Below are positions 16,260 to 24,610 of a stretch of 64,000 nucleotides of DNA, piece after piece. Source of the stretch: Faeciplasma sp964650705 (GTDB taxonomy: Bacteria > Bacillota > Clostridia > Oscillospirales > Ruminococcaceae); NCBI GenBank assembly GCA_964650705.1, contig CAZYUJ010000007.1, positions 1 through 64,000 on the forward strand. The letters are read 5' to 3'. Positions within the stretch are counted from its first letter, which is position 1; each line of letters opens with the position of its first letter. Below the pieces are notes generated by a model. It did not search any database and was not told the origin of the DNA. It saw only the letters and a list, made by a program, of their open reading frames with translations. The translations under genes and the position numbers were made by a program.

Positions 16260-16981
16260 ATTATCTCCTCCTTCTTGAGAACAGGGCCTTCTTTACAGAT
16301 CCTCTTGTTTCCGTATTTTGTCTTACAGCTACAGCCCATGCAAGCGCCGAAGCCGCAGCCCATACGCTCCTCAAAGCTATATTCGCCCGAGCAAGCGGTT
16401 GCATTATAAACTGCCTTTAGCATCGGCTCAGGGCCGCAGGTATAGATATAAGAGGGCTCGAGCCCAACGAGCGCATCGGTCACAAAGCCCTTTGTTCCGA
16501 CGCTTCCGTCAACGGTTGCGATCAAAAGCTCTACGCCCAAAGCCTTGAATTCTTCTTCATAGAAGATCTCGTCACGGGTGTTAAAGCCCATGATGACGGT
16601 AACCCTCTTGCCCATTTCCACAAGCTTTCTTGCTGCTAAATATATAGGCGGAACGCCGACGCCTCCGCCGATCAAAACGGGGGCATCGCCTGCGTTATTA
16701 AGGTCATATCCGTTGCCGAGCTGAGTTAAAACATCAAGCTTTGTGCCGGCTGACATTTCGCTCATCTTTTGTGTTCCGACACCGACAGTCTTATAAACAA
16801 GCGTCAAAACGTCGCCCTCAAGGTTACAAACGGAGATCGGGCGTCTTAAATAAAGCCCGTCCAGCTTGATGTTCACAAAAGTTCCGGGGTTGATGCCCGA
16901 AGTGTCGCCCTTTAAGGTCATTTCCATAACGTCACGGGCGATCTTTTTGTTTGTCAAAACTTCAAAAATTACGTTTTTCAA
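16253..16981 (-). CDS. pyrK: Dihydroorotate dehydrogenase B, electron-transfer subunit
   Basis: 242 residues. An FAD/NAD(P)-binding ferredoxin-reductase fold (LRRPISVCN for FAD, LIGGGVGVPPIYLAARKL for nucleotide) ends in a [2Fe-2S] cluster region CGFGACMGCSCKT...CKEGPV. It carries electrons from PyrD to NAD+. It is adjacent to and overlapping pyrD, and separated from carB by about 96 bases that contain a hairpin. Confidence 0.93.
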   Translation of the reverse strand: MKNVIFEVLTNKKIARDVMEMTLKGDTSGINPGTFVNIKLDGLYLRRPISVCNLEGDVLTLVYKTVGVGTQKMSEMSAGTKLDVLTQLGNGYDLNNAGDAPVLIGGGVGVPPIYLAARKLVEMGKRVTVIMGFNTRDEIFYEEEFKALGVELLIATVDGSVGTKGFVTDALVGLEPSYIYTCGPEPMLKAVYNATACSGEYSFEERMGCGFGACMGCSCKTKYGNKRICKEGPVLKKEEIIW

Positions 16982-17028
16982 TTCAATTCTCCAATCTTTT
17001 CATATAATCGGAAATGTGCTTATATACA

Positions 17029-17065
17029 CCAAGAAGCTCATCGCATTTTCGGTGAGCTTGCTTGG
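17029..17065 (-). other. Intraoperon hairpin between carB and pyrK
   Basis: Long imperfect stem CCAAGAAGCTCATCG-catttt-CGGTGAGCTTGCTTGG in the 96-base gap between carB and pyrK. There is no T-run on the minus strand, so RNA processing or partial attenuation that lowers downstream expression is more likely than full termination. Confidence 0.5.
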
Positions 17066-17077
17066 CTTATTTTAATA

Positions 17078-20000
17078 TCAGTCGCAGATCGTTGAGATAC
17101 CCATTGTTGTCTCTTCCAAAACGTCCAAAAGTACCTTTACGGTATCTAACGATGTGAAGATGGTGACGTTGTTTTGGGTCGCGCACTGTCTGATCTCGTG
17201 GCCGTCGCTCAGAGCGCCCGTTGTGCCGAGGCCGCGGGTATTGATAACATAGCTGACGTGTCCCTGACGGATGGATTCGAGTATCTCCTCGCTGCCGTCA
17301 GAGATCTTGATCCTGACACGGGTGCGGATTCCGTGATCCTTCAAGAACTGAGCTGTTCCGGGTGTAGCTTCGATGTTGAAGCCAAGGTTATAGAAGCGTC
17401 TGATCAAAGGAAGAGCCTCTTCCTTGTCCTCATCTGCGATGGTTGCCAAAACCGTACCATAGTTCGAAACTGCCATGCCCGAAGCCTGTAATGCTTTGAA
17501 GAGCGCACGGTTGAACTTGTTGTCATATCCGATAGCTTCGCCGGTCGACTTCATTTCGGGAGAGAGATAAGCATCAAGTCCCGAAAGCTTCGAGAAGCTG
17601 AATGCAGGAACCTTTACATACCATCTTTCCTTGTCCTTGGGATAGAGCTCTGTGATTCCCTGTGCCTTCAAGCTTTCGCCCAAGATCACCTTTGTTGCGA
17701 TGTCCGCAAGGCTGTATCCTGTGGACTTTGAAAGGAAGGGAACGGTTCTTGATGAACGGGGGTTAACTTCGATGACGAAAACGTTGTCGTTCTTGTCAAC
17801 GATGAACTGGATGTTATAAAGTCCGATGATGCCGATACCGATGCCGAGCTTTTTGGTATAGTCGAGAATGGTCTGTCTGACCTTTTCGGAGATAGAGAAG
17901 GTGGGATAAACGCTTATCGAGTCGCCCGAATGGACACCTGTTCTTTCAACAAGCTCCATGATTCCGGGAACGAAAACATCAGTTCCGTCACAAACCGCGT
18001 CAACCTCGACCTCCTTACCGATGATATAGCGGTCAACCAAAACGGGCTTGTCCTCGTCGACCTCAACGGCGGTCTTAAGATAGTGTCTGAGCATTTCCTC
18101 GTTGGAAACGATCTGCATAGCGCGTCCGCCCAAAACGAAGCTGGGACGAACCAAAACGGGATATCCGATCTCGGCGGCGGCTTTTGCGCCGTCCTCGATA
18201 TTAGTAACAGCAACGCCCTTGGGCTGAGGGATATTGAGAGTCTGTAAAAGATGCTCGAACGACTTTCTGTTTTCTGCCTTGTCGATAGCGTCAACGTCGG
18301 TACCGATGATCTTAACGCCTCGTTTCATCAAAGGCTCTGCCAAGTTGATAGCTGTCTGACCGCCCAAGGAAGCGATAACGCCCATCGGCTTTTCAAGCTC
18401 GATGATGTTCATAACATCCTCAACGCACAAAGGCTCGAAATAGAGCTTGTCGGAAATCGTATAGTCGGTCGAAACGGTTTCGGGGTTGTTGTTGATGATG
18501 ATTGCTTCATAGCCCATTGCGCGAATGGTCATAACAGCGTGAACGGTTGAATAGTCGAATTCAACACCCTGACCGATTCGGATAGGACCTGAGCCGAGAA
18601 CGATAACCTTCTTTCTGTCCGAAGAGATGGATTCGTTTTCCTGCTCATAGGTCGAATAGAAATAGGGGATATATGTGTCGATCTCTGCGGCGCAGGAGTC
18701 GATCATCTTGTAAACGGGGAAGAGGTTATTTTCCTTACGCATATTATATACGTTGACCTCATCAGTCTCCCAAAGCTTCGAGATGAATTCGTCACCGAAG
18801 CCCATCTTCTTGGCAGCCTTAAGAGTTTCAAGATCGAACTTGCTAGCCTTAACGACAGCTTCCATATCAACGATATTTCTGATCTTTTCCAAGAAGAGCA
18901 TATCGACCTGTGTCTTGTCACAGATAACGCCCATATCGACCTTGCGTCTTAGAAGCTCAGCGATAGCCATATATCTGTCGTCGGTGCCGATCTTGATATA
19001 GGAAAGGATATCCTTTGTGGACATATCATCGAATTTCTTGAGATAAAGGTGGCAAACGCCTGTCTCAAGCGATCTTACAGCCTTCAAGAAGCTTTCCTCC
19101 AAGGTTCTGCCGATGCTCATAACTTCGCCGGTTGCCTTCATCTGAGTGCTCAAGTGGTTGTTAGCCGCAGTGAACTTATCGAACGGGAATCTGGGCATCT
19201 TTGTTACAACATAGTCGATAGCAGGCTCGAAGCAGGCCGAAGAATTTGCGATCTTGATCTCGTCCAAGGTCATGCCGACAGCGATCTTTGCTGTAACTCT
19301 TGCGATCGGGAAGCCGCTTGCTTTGGATGCCAAAGCGGAAGAACGGGAAACTCTGGGGTTAACTTCGATAAGATAATAGTTAAAGGACTGAGGGTCGAGT
19401 GCGAACTGAACGTTACAGCCGCCTTCGATCTTTAATTCTCTGATTATTTTAAGTGCGGAATCTCTTAAGAGATGATATTCTTTGTTTGTTAATGTCTGAG
19501 CGGGAGCAACAACGACCGAGTCACCGGTGTGGATACCGACAGGATCGACGTTTTCCATCGAGCAGATAGCGAGCGCTGTATCGGAAGAGTCACGCATGAC
19601 CTCGAACTCGATCTCCTTATAGCCCTTGATCGACTTTTCAACCAATACCTGGTGAACGGGAGAGAGCTTTAATGCGTTTTTCATGATGTCAATAAGCTCA
19701 GCTTCGTTGTCTGCGAAGCCGCCGCCCGTTCCGCCGAGTGTGAATGCAGGGCGCAAAACGACGGGATATCCGATGCGGTCAGCAACTTCGATTGCTTCTT
19801 CGATGGAGTGGGAGATGTCCGAAGGAACAACGGGTTCGCCCAAGTCCTCACAGAGCTTTTTGAAGAGCTCTCTGTCCTCAGCACGCTCGATGCTCTCACA
19901 AGAGGTACCCAAAAGCTCGACCTGACATTCTTTCAAAACGCCTTTTTTTGCGAGCTGCATTGCAAGGTTGAGTCCTGTCTGTCCGCCGATACCGGGGACG

Positions 20001-20257
20001 ATAGCATCAGGACGCTCATATCTTAAGATTTTTGCAACATATTCAAGTGTCAAAGGCTCCATATAGATCTTGTCTGCGATTGCCTTGTCGGTCATGATGG
20101 TTGCGGGGTTGGAGTTTACCAAAACAACCTCATAGCCTTCTTCTTTAAGTGCGAGGCATGCCTGTGTGCCTGCATAGTCAAATTCGGCAGCCTGACCGAT
20201 AACGATAGGGCCCGAGCCGATCACCATTATTTTTTTGAGGTCTGTACGCTTAGGCAT
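17078..20257 (-). CDS. carB: Carbamoyl-phosphate synthase large subunit
   Basis: 1059 residues, normal length. It has two homologous ATP-grasp halves (GSGPIVIGQAAEFDYAGTQA near 13 and GSGPIRIGQGVEFDYSTVHA near 555), VEVNPRVSRSSALASKA and IEVNPRSSRTVPFLSKS as metal/ATP sites, and a C-terminal MGS-like allosteric domain. It makes carbamoyl phosphate from bicarbonate, 2 ATP and ammonia. Normally the ammonia is tunnelled from CarA; because this CarA seems inactive as a glutaminase, this subunit may use free ammonia. ATG start, overlapping the carA end by 8 bases. Confidence 0.96.
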   Translation of the reverse strand: MPKRTDLKKIMVIGSGPIVIGQAAEFDYAGTQACLALKEEGYEVVLVNSNPATIMTDKAIADKIYMEPLTLEYVAKILRYERPDAIVPGIGGQTGLNLAMQLAKKGVLKECQVELLGTSCESIERAEDRELFKKLCEDLGEPVVPSDISHSIEEAIEVADRIGYPVVLRPAFTLGGTGGGFADNEAELIDIMKNALKLSPVHQVLVEKSIKGYKEIEFEVMRDSSDTALAICSMENVDPVGIHTGDSVVVAPAQTLTNKEYHLLRDSALKIIRELKIEGGCNVQFALDPQSFNYYLIEVNPRVSRSSALASKASGFPIARVTAKIAVGMTLDEIKIANSSACFEPAIDYVVTKMPRFPFDKFTAANNHLSTQMKATGEVMSIGRTLEESFLKAVRSLETGVCHLYLKKFDDMSTKDILSYIKIGTDDRYMAIAELLRRKVDMGVICDKTQVDMLFLEKIRNIVDMEAVVKASKFDLETLKAAKKMGFGDEFISKLWETDEVNVYNMRKENNLFPVYKMIDSCAAEIDTYIPYFYSTYEQENESISSDRKKVIVLGSGPIRIGQGVEFDYSTVHAVMTIRAMGYEAIIINNNPETVSTDYTISDKLYFEPLCVEDVMNIIELEKPMGVIASLGGQTAINLAEPLMKRGVKIIGTDVDAIDKAENRKSFEHLLQTLNIPQPKGVAVTNIEDGAKAAAEIGYPVLVRPSFVLGGRAMQIVSNEEMLRHYLKTAVEVDEDKPVLVDRYIIGKEVEVDAVCDGTDVFVPGIMELVERTGVHSGDSISVYPTFSISEKVRQTILDYTKKLGIGIGIIGLYNIQFIVDKNDNVFVIEVNPRSSRTVPFLSKSTGYSLADIATKVILGESLKAQGITELYPKDKERWYVKVPAFSFSKLSGLDAYLSPEMKSTGEAIGYDNKFNRALFKALQASGMAVSNYGTVLATIADEDKEEALPLIRRFYNLGFNIEATPGTAQFLKDHGIRTRVRIKISDGSEEILESIRQGHVSYVINTRGLGTTGALSDGHEIRQCATQNNVTIFTSLDTVKVLLDVLEETTMGISTICD

Positions 20258-21335
20258 TTTCCTTCTCCTCTCTCATATAAGCGATGAAATCTTCGAGTAT
20301 ATACATAGAATCCTGAGGGCCGGGAGCACTTTCGGGATAATACTGAACCGAGAAGCACTTTTTGTCAAGGTTTCTTGCGCCCTCACAGGAAGTGTCTGCA
20401 ACGTTAACGTGTGTAACCTCAAGGTCAGCGCCGTTTGTATCAACGGCATATGCATGATTCTGGGAAGTGAGCTCTGTTTTGCCGGTCAAGAGGTTCTTGA
20501 CGGCATATCCGCCTCTGTGGCCGTGGCTCATCTTATAAACACGGGCGCCCTGTGCGACGCAAACGAGCTGGTGACCGAGACCTATGCCCAAGACGGGAGC
20601 TGTGCCGATGAGGTTTTTAACGAGCTCCAAAACCTCGGGAATGTCATCGGGCGAGCCGGGGCCGCTTGAGATGATGATTCCGTCGGGGTTCATTGCCTTG
20701 ATAGCTTCAGCGTCAGTGTTATAGGGAACAACAGTCACGTTGCAGCCGAGCTTGTTCAAAGCTCTGATGAGGCTGAGCTTGACGCCAAGGTCAACGGCAA
20801 CGATATTGAACTTTGGATTATTCGTTCTTGAGTACCACTTCTTTTTGCAGCTTACTCTTGCTACCAAGTCGGTATCGAGCTCGTGCTCCTTGAGGTCCTC
20901 GAGCGCTTCTTCCAAAGGAGTGTCAGCACTTGTGATCAAAACCTTACAGGAGCCGTTTTCGCGGATCTTTCTTGTGAGCATTCTTGTGTCGATGCCTTCG
21001 ATTCCGGGGATCTTGTTTTCTTCCATGATCTCGCTCAAGGTCTTTGTATAGCGGAAGTTTGAGGGCGAGTCATTATATTCTCTGACGATAAGTCCGCCGA
21101 TAGTCGGTGTCTTTGACTCAAAGTCGTCGTCAGCGATGCCATAGTTGCCTATAAGGGGATAGGTCATAACGACCATCTGATCGGTATATGCAGGGTCGGA
21201 AAGGATCTCTTGATATCCCACGACTGAGGTGTTGAACACGAGCTCGCAGACCTTGTCACAGCTTGTGCCGAAGCCCCTGCCGTAAAGCTCGGTGCCGTCT
21301 TCAAATACGATTTTTCTTAATGGCTTGTTTTCCAT
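20250..21335 (-). CDS. carA: Carbamoyl-phosphate synthase small subunit, glutaminase residues replaced
   Basis: 361 residues with a normal CarA N-domain (FNTSVVGYQEILSDPAYTDQ) and class I glutaminase fold. The catalytic Cys is missing: residues 248-256 read VLGIGLGHQ where the family has GICLGHQ, so Gly252 (GGT at 20580-20582, minus strand) replaces Cys. The triad His is also gone: QYYPESAPGP has Tyr333 (codon 20337-20339) where E. coli has His353, while the Glu (335) remains. Each change is one base from the functional codon. I infer an enzyme dependent on free ammonia. It overlaps pyrC by 19 bases. Confidence 0.93.
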   Translation of the reverse strand: MENKPLRKIVFEDGTELYGRGFGTSCDKVCELVFNTSVVGYQEILSDPAYTDQMVVMTYPLIGNYGIADDDFESKTPTIGGLIVREYNDSPSNFRYTKTLSEIMEENKIPGIEGIDTRMLTRKIRENGSCKVLITSADTPLEEALEDLKEHELDTDLVARVSCKKKWYSRTNNPKFNIVAVDLGVKLSLIRALNKLGCNVTVVPYNTDAEAIKAMNPDGIIISSGPGSPDDIPEVLELVKNLIGTAPVLGIGLGHQLVCVAQGARVYKMSHGHRGGYAVKNLLTGKTELTSQNHAYAVDTNGADLEVTHVNVADTSCEGARNLDKKCFSVQYYPESAPGPQDSMYILEDFIAYMREEKENA

Positions 21336-22582
21336 GAAATTTTACCCTCCGTTACTGTCATTAAACATTCTCCGAACACGGTGTCACCCTCGAACGGTGT
21401 GCTTCTTCCTTTTGTGAGGAAGGCTTCGGGGTCTACCGTATAGCTTTTTTCTAAATCAAACACTGTTAAGCTTGCCTTTTTGCCGACTTCGATTCCCGAT
21501 TCAAGCCCGAATCTCTTTGCCGGCGAAATACTCATAAGCTCTATGAGCTTTTCTAAACTTATTATGCCCTTTTTGACAAGGTTTGTATAACACTCTGCGA
21601 ACGCAGTCTCAAGTCCGACAACGCCCATCAGGCTTTTCTCAAGACCTTTCGACTTTTCCTCAGCGGTGTGAGGAGCGTGATCGGTTGCGATCATGTCGAT
21701 GGTTCCGTCCTTGATGCCCTCGATAAGTGCCTCACGGTCGGACTTATCGCGAAGCGGGGGATTCATCTTGAATCTTCCTTCTTCCTTTAAGCAGGAGTCG
21801 TCGAGTATCAAATAGTGCGGCCCTGTTTCACAGGTGATGTCAACGCCCTGCTTTTTAGCCTGTCTGATTATCTCAACACTTTCTTTGGCTGAAACGTGAC
21901 AAACGTGATAGCTGACGCCTGTTTTCTTGCAAAGCTCAACGTCTCTTGCTATCGGGCGCCACTCGCTTTCGGAGCAGATGCCCTTGTGGCCGTGCTCGCT
22001 CGCATATTTTCCTTTGTGGATATATCCGCCCTCTAACAGCGAATTGTCCTCACAGTGTGCGGCGATCATCTTGTTAAGCGCCTTTGCACGCTTCATCGCT
22101 TCAAGCATCATGTTTTCATCCTGAACGCCCTTGCCGTCATCCGAAAAAGCACAGATGTCACAAGCTATCGCTTCCATGTCCGAAAGCTTTTCACCCTTTT
22201 CACCGACGGTTATCGTACCGTAGGGGATGACGTTTATCACAGCGTCCCGTTTTATAGCTTCAAGCTGAGGAGCCAAATTCTTTACGCTGTCCGGTGTGGG
22301 ATCAAGGTTTGGCATCGAGAACACGGTCGTGTATCCGCCGTGAGCTGCAGCCATTGTGCCCGACTTTATTGTTTCCTTTAAACAAAAGCCCGGCTCTCGC
22401 AGATGAACATGGACATCAACAAAACCGGGGAAAATAAATTTATCTGAAAAATCAAAAACAACAGCCTCATCGCAATCGATGCAATCATCAATACGCGCAA
22501 AGACCTCTCCGTCGGTCAATATGTCTTTTCTTGAGAATCCGCCGTTAACATATACGGTTGCGTTTTTAAACAAGAGCTTCAT
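21317..22582 (-). CDS. pyrC: Dihydroorotase
   Basis: 421 residues from ATG at 22582, chosen for its GGGAGG ribosome-binding site; in-frame codons farther upstream lie in the leader. It is an amidohydrolase with HVHLREPGF (zinc ligands, near 58), AHCEDN, HVCHVSAKESVE and ATDHAPHT, and it closes carbamoyl-aspartate to dihydroorotate. This type I dihydroorotase is the first gene of the pyr operon, about 150 bases after the promoter. Confidence 0.94.
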   Translation of the reverse strand: MKLLFKNATVYVNGGFSRKDILTDGEVFARIDDCIDCDEAVVFDFSDKFIFPGFVDVHVHLREPGFCLKETIKSGTMAAAHGGYTTVFSMPNLDPTPDSVKNLAPQLEAIKRDAVINVIPYGTITVGEKGEKLSDMEAIACDICAFSDDGKGVQDENMMLEAMKRAKALNKMIAAHCEDNSLLEGGYIHKGKYASEHGHKGICSESEWRPIARDVELCKKTGVSYHVCHVSAKESVEIIRQAKKQGVDITCETGPHYLILDDSCLKEEGRFKMNPPLRDKSDREALIEGIKDGTIDMIATDHAPHTAEEKSKGLEKSLMGVVGLETAFAECYTNLVKKGIISLEKLIELMSISPAKRFGLESGIEVGKKASLTVFDLEKSYTVDPEAFLTKGRSTPFEGDTVFGECLMTVTEGKISWKTSH

Positions 22583-22726
22583 AATTAACCTCCCATATAC
22601 AAAAATAAGACCCTGTCCAAGACAAGATCCCACAACATAAGAGCCCCCGCGCGATCACGCGAAAACACTGTAATATCTATTTAATGTGTATCTTGCCGGC
22701 ATCTCTGTACCGATCTTAAAGACTCT
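22583..22726 (-). promoter_or_regulatory. pyr operon leader with attenuator-like hairpin
   Basis: The leader of about 145 bases ends in GATCTTGTC-ttg-GACAGGGTC followed by TTATTTTTG (about 22604-22632), a terminator-like stem with G-U pairs, after a GC stretch CGCGTGATCGCGCGGGGG. This suggests pyrimidine-responsive attenuation. I do not see a confident PyrR-binding loop, so the mechanism is unproven. Confidence 0.5.
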
Positions 22727-22730
22727 ATTT

Positions 22731-22759
22731 ATTATAGTAGAAATGTCGTCTCTTGTCAA
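22731..22759 (-). promoter_or_regulatory. Promoter of the pyr operon
   Basis: Minus-strand TTGACA (22754-22759), 17 bases, TATAAT (22731-22736); perfect consensus. Confidence 0.85.
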
Positions 22760-22839
22760 TAGTGATAAACAACAAAAAGCTGTTCAAAATGACACAAAAG
22801 ATTGTCGCTTAAGCGCTTTAAATTTGTAAAGCTTTAATA

Positions 22840-22868
22840 TTGACAAATATAATAAACTATGCTAAAAT
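22840..22868 (+). promoter_or_regulatory. Promoter of the leucine T-box unit
   Basis: TTGACA (22840-22845), 17 bases, TAAAAT (22863-22868). Confidence 0.8.
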
Positions 22869-22873
22869 CCATA

Positions 22874-23160
22874 TCAAACGCAGTGAAGATAATCGGCTTT
22901 CAAAGAATCTTTATAGAGAACTGTCGGACGGTGAAAGACAGTAAGACGCTTGAAAGTCTACTCCTATCTGAGCGGAGACTGTGAAAGCTTTTTGCAATTA
23001 GCGGTCTACGGAGTGTGCCCCGTTATAGGCAAAGGGCTTGTCTGAGCCTGATAAGTGGCCGATCACACATCGGCAATACGGGTGGTACCGTGGTTAATAT
23101 TTGTTAATCATCCCGCAGTAAGTTAAGACATAAGGTCTTGGCTGCTGCGTTTTTTTATTT
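22874..23160 (+). promoter_or_regulatory. T-box leader, leucine specifier
   Basis: The T-box core CGGGTGGTACCGTGG lies at 23079-23093 and the terminator CGCAG...AAGAC-ataa-GGTCTT...CTGCG-TTTTTTT at about 23114-23160. Stem I contains AGAGAAC and GGTGAAAG. The specifier loop reads TCTA-CTC-CTAT-CTGAG, giving CTC (22961-22963, Leu) in the same register as the other T-boxes. The base after the specifier is C, not the usual purine, so this assignment is a little weaker than the others. The leucine-domain protein encoded downstream supports Leu. Confidence 0.8.
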
Positions 23161-23214
23161 CTCGTTTATCGCAATTCAGACAAAAATCATCTTTTATAAA
23201 GGAAGGTAATGATA

Positions 23215-24594
23215 ATGAAAACCGTAATCGTTAAGGACATCACATTGAAATCAGCACAGGCAGCCGCCTTGACCTTCAGAGAAAAAGCCGCAGTTGCAAA
23301 GATCATCGACTCCTTGGGAGCTGACGCTATCGAGCTTCCCATGACCTCGGGCAGCAAGGAAGAAGCCGTTGTTGCACAGACGATCGCCTCGAGCGTTCAG
23401 AACGCAAGCGTTTGCATCCCTGTGGGACTTGATGCCGAATCCCTTGAGATCGCATGGAATTGCATCAAAAATGCGGCACACCCCTGTCTTCAGATCGAGA
23501 TCCCCACTTCGACCGTGGGAATGGAATATATCCATCACATGAAGGCTCCCAAAATGCTTTCCGTTGCCGAAAAGATGATCGGTCTTGCAAAAGAAAAGTG
23601 CGAATGTGTTGAACTTGTAGCCCTTGATGCCAGCCGTGCCGAGCGCGATTTTATGATCGCTCTTTGCAAAACGGCAAAGGAAGCAGGAGCACAGAGCGTG
23701 ACTGTTTGCGATGACGCAGGGATCTATTTCCCCGAAGACTTCGCCGAATTGATCACTGCGATCAAGGCTGAATGTGATATCAAGGTCTTTGTTACACCCT
23801 CGAACGATATCGGAATGGCACCTGCGTGCGCTGTTTCTGCTGTTAATGCAGGGGCTGACGGCGTCAAGACCTCAGCGGTCGGTTCACGCCTCACAATGGA
23901 CAGCTTCGCACAGATCGTTAAGATCAAGGGTGAGGAAAACGGTGTCGGAATCAACATCGACCTGACAAGATGCCACCACGAAGCAGCTAACCTCAGGGCA
24001 ATATTCGAGTCTGCAAAGAACGACACGGCAAGCACACAGATGCTCAGCGCTAACGAGCTCACACTTTCATCATCTGCCTCCTATCCCGAGATCTGTGAAG
24101 CCGCTGACACCTTGGGCTATGACCTTACGGACGAAGACAAGGGCAGAGTTTTCGAAGAATTCCAGCGCCTTGCACGCAAGAGAAAGGAGATCACCGCCAA
24201 GGAGTTCGAGGCTGTAATCGCTTCGAGTGCGATGCAGGCTCCTTCCACCTATCATTTGGAAAGCTACGTCGCAAACTGCGGCAACATCATCTCCGCAATG
24301 AGCAATATAACCCTTATCAAGAACGGCGAAAAGCTTTCCGGCGTTGCAACGGGCGACGGCCCTATCGACGCATCCTTCAAGGCTATTGAACAGATCATCG
24401 GCCACCGCTATGAGCTCGACGACTTCAAGATCACAGCCGTAACCCAAGGCAAGGAAGCTGTCGGTGAGGCTATCGTCAAGCTTCGTGCAAACGGCAAGCT
24501 CTATTCGGGCAACGGTATTTCCACCGACATCATCGGCGCATCTATAAGAGCTTATGTAAACGCTCTGAACAAGATCGTTTATAACGAGAACTAA
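23215..24594 (+). CDS. LeuA-like protein without catalytic residues but with leucine-sensor domain
   Basis: 459 residues from ATG at 23215 (GGAAGG 8 bases upstream). The N-terminal part aligns with the 2-isopropylmalate synthase/HMGL barrel, but the metal and substrate residues are replaced: the usual TLRDGEQ reads TLKSAQ, and the His-x-His zinc motif (like AHCHDDLGMA) reads VTPSNDIGMA. The C-terminal ~115 residues are a good LeuA dimer/regulatory domain (GDGPIDASFKAIE, SGNGISTDIIGASIRAYVNAL), which binds leucine in true LeuA. I infer a non-canonical or regulatory protein rather than a synthase. First gene of the Leu T-box unit. Confidence 0.75.
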   Translation: MKTVIVKDITLKSAQAAALTFREKAAVAKIIDSLGADAIELPMTSGSKEEAVVAQTIASSVQNASVCIPVGLDAESLEIAWNCIKNAAHPCLQIEIPTSTVGMEYIHHMKAPKMLSVAEKMIGLAKEKCECVELVALDASRAERDFMIALCKTAKEAGAQSVTVCDDAGIYFPEDFAELITAIKAECDIKVFVTPSNDIGMAPACAVSAVNAGADGVKTSAVGSRLTMDSFAQIVKIKGEENGVGINIDLTRCHHEAANLRAIFESAKNDTASTQMLSANELTLSSSASYPEICEAADTLGYDLTDEDKGRVFEEFQRLARKRKEITAKEFEAVIASSAMQAPSTYHLESYVANCGNIISAMSNITLIKNGEKLSGVATGDGPIDASFKAIEQIIGHRYELDDFKITAVTQGKEAVGEAIVKLRANGKLYSGNGISTDIIGASIRAYVNALNKIVYNEN

Positions 24595-24610
24595 GGTCAG
24601 GTGAATCATC

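Noticed and set aside
23215..24594. Ordinary 2-isopropylmalate synthase (leuA)
   Set aside because: The metal-binding His pair and the RDGEQ motif are absent, so a normal synthase call is not supported.
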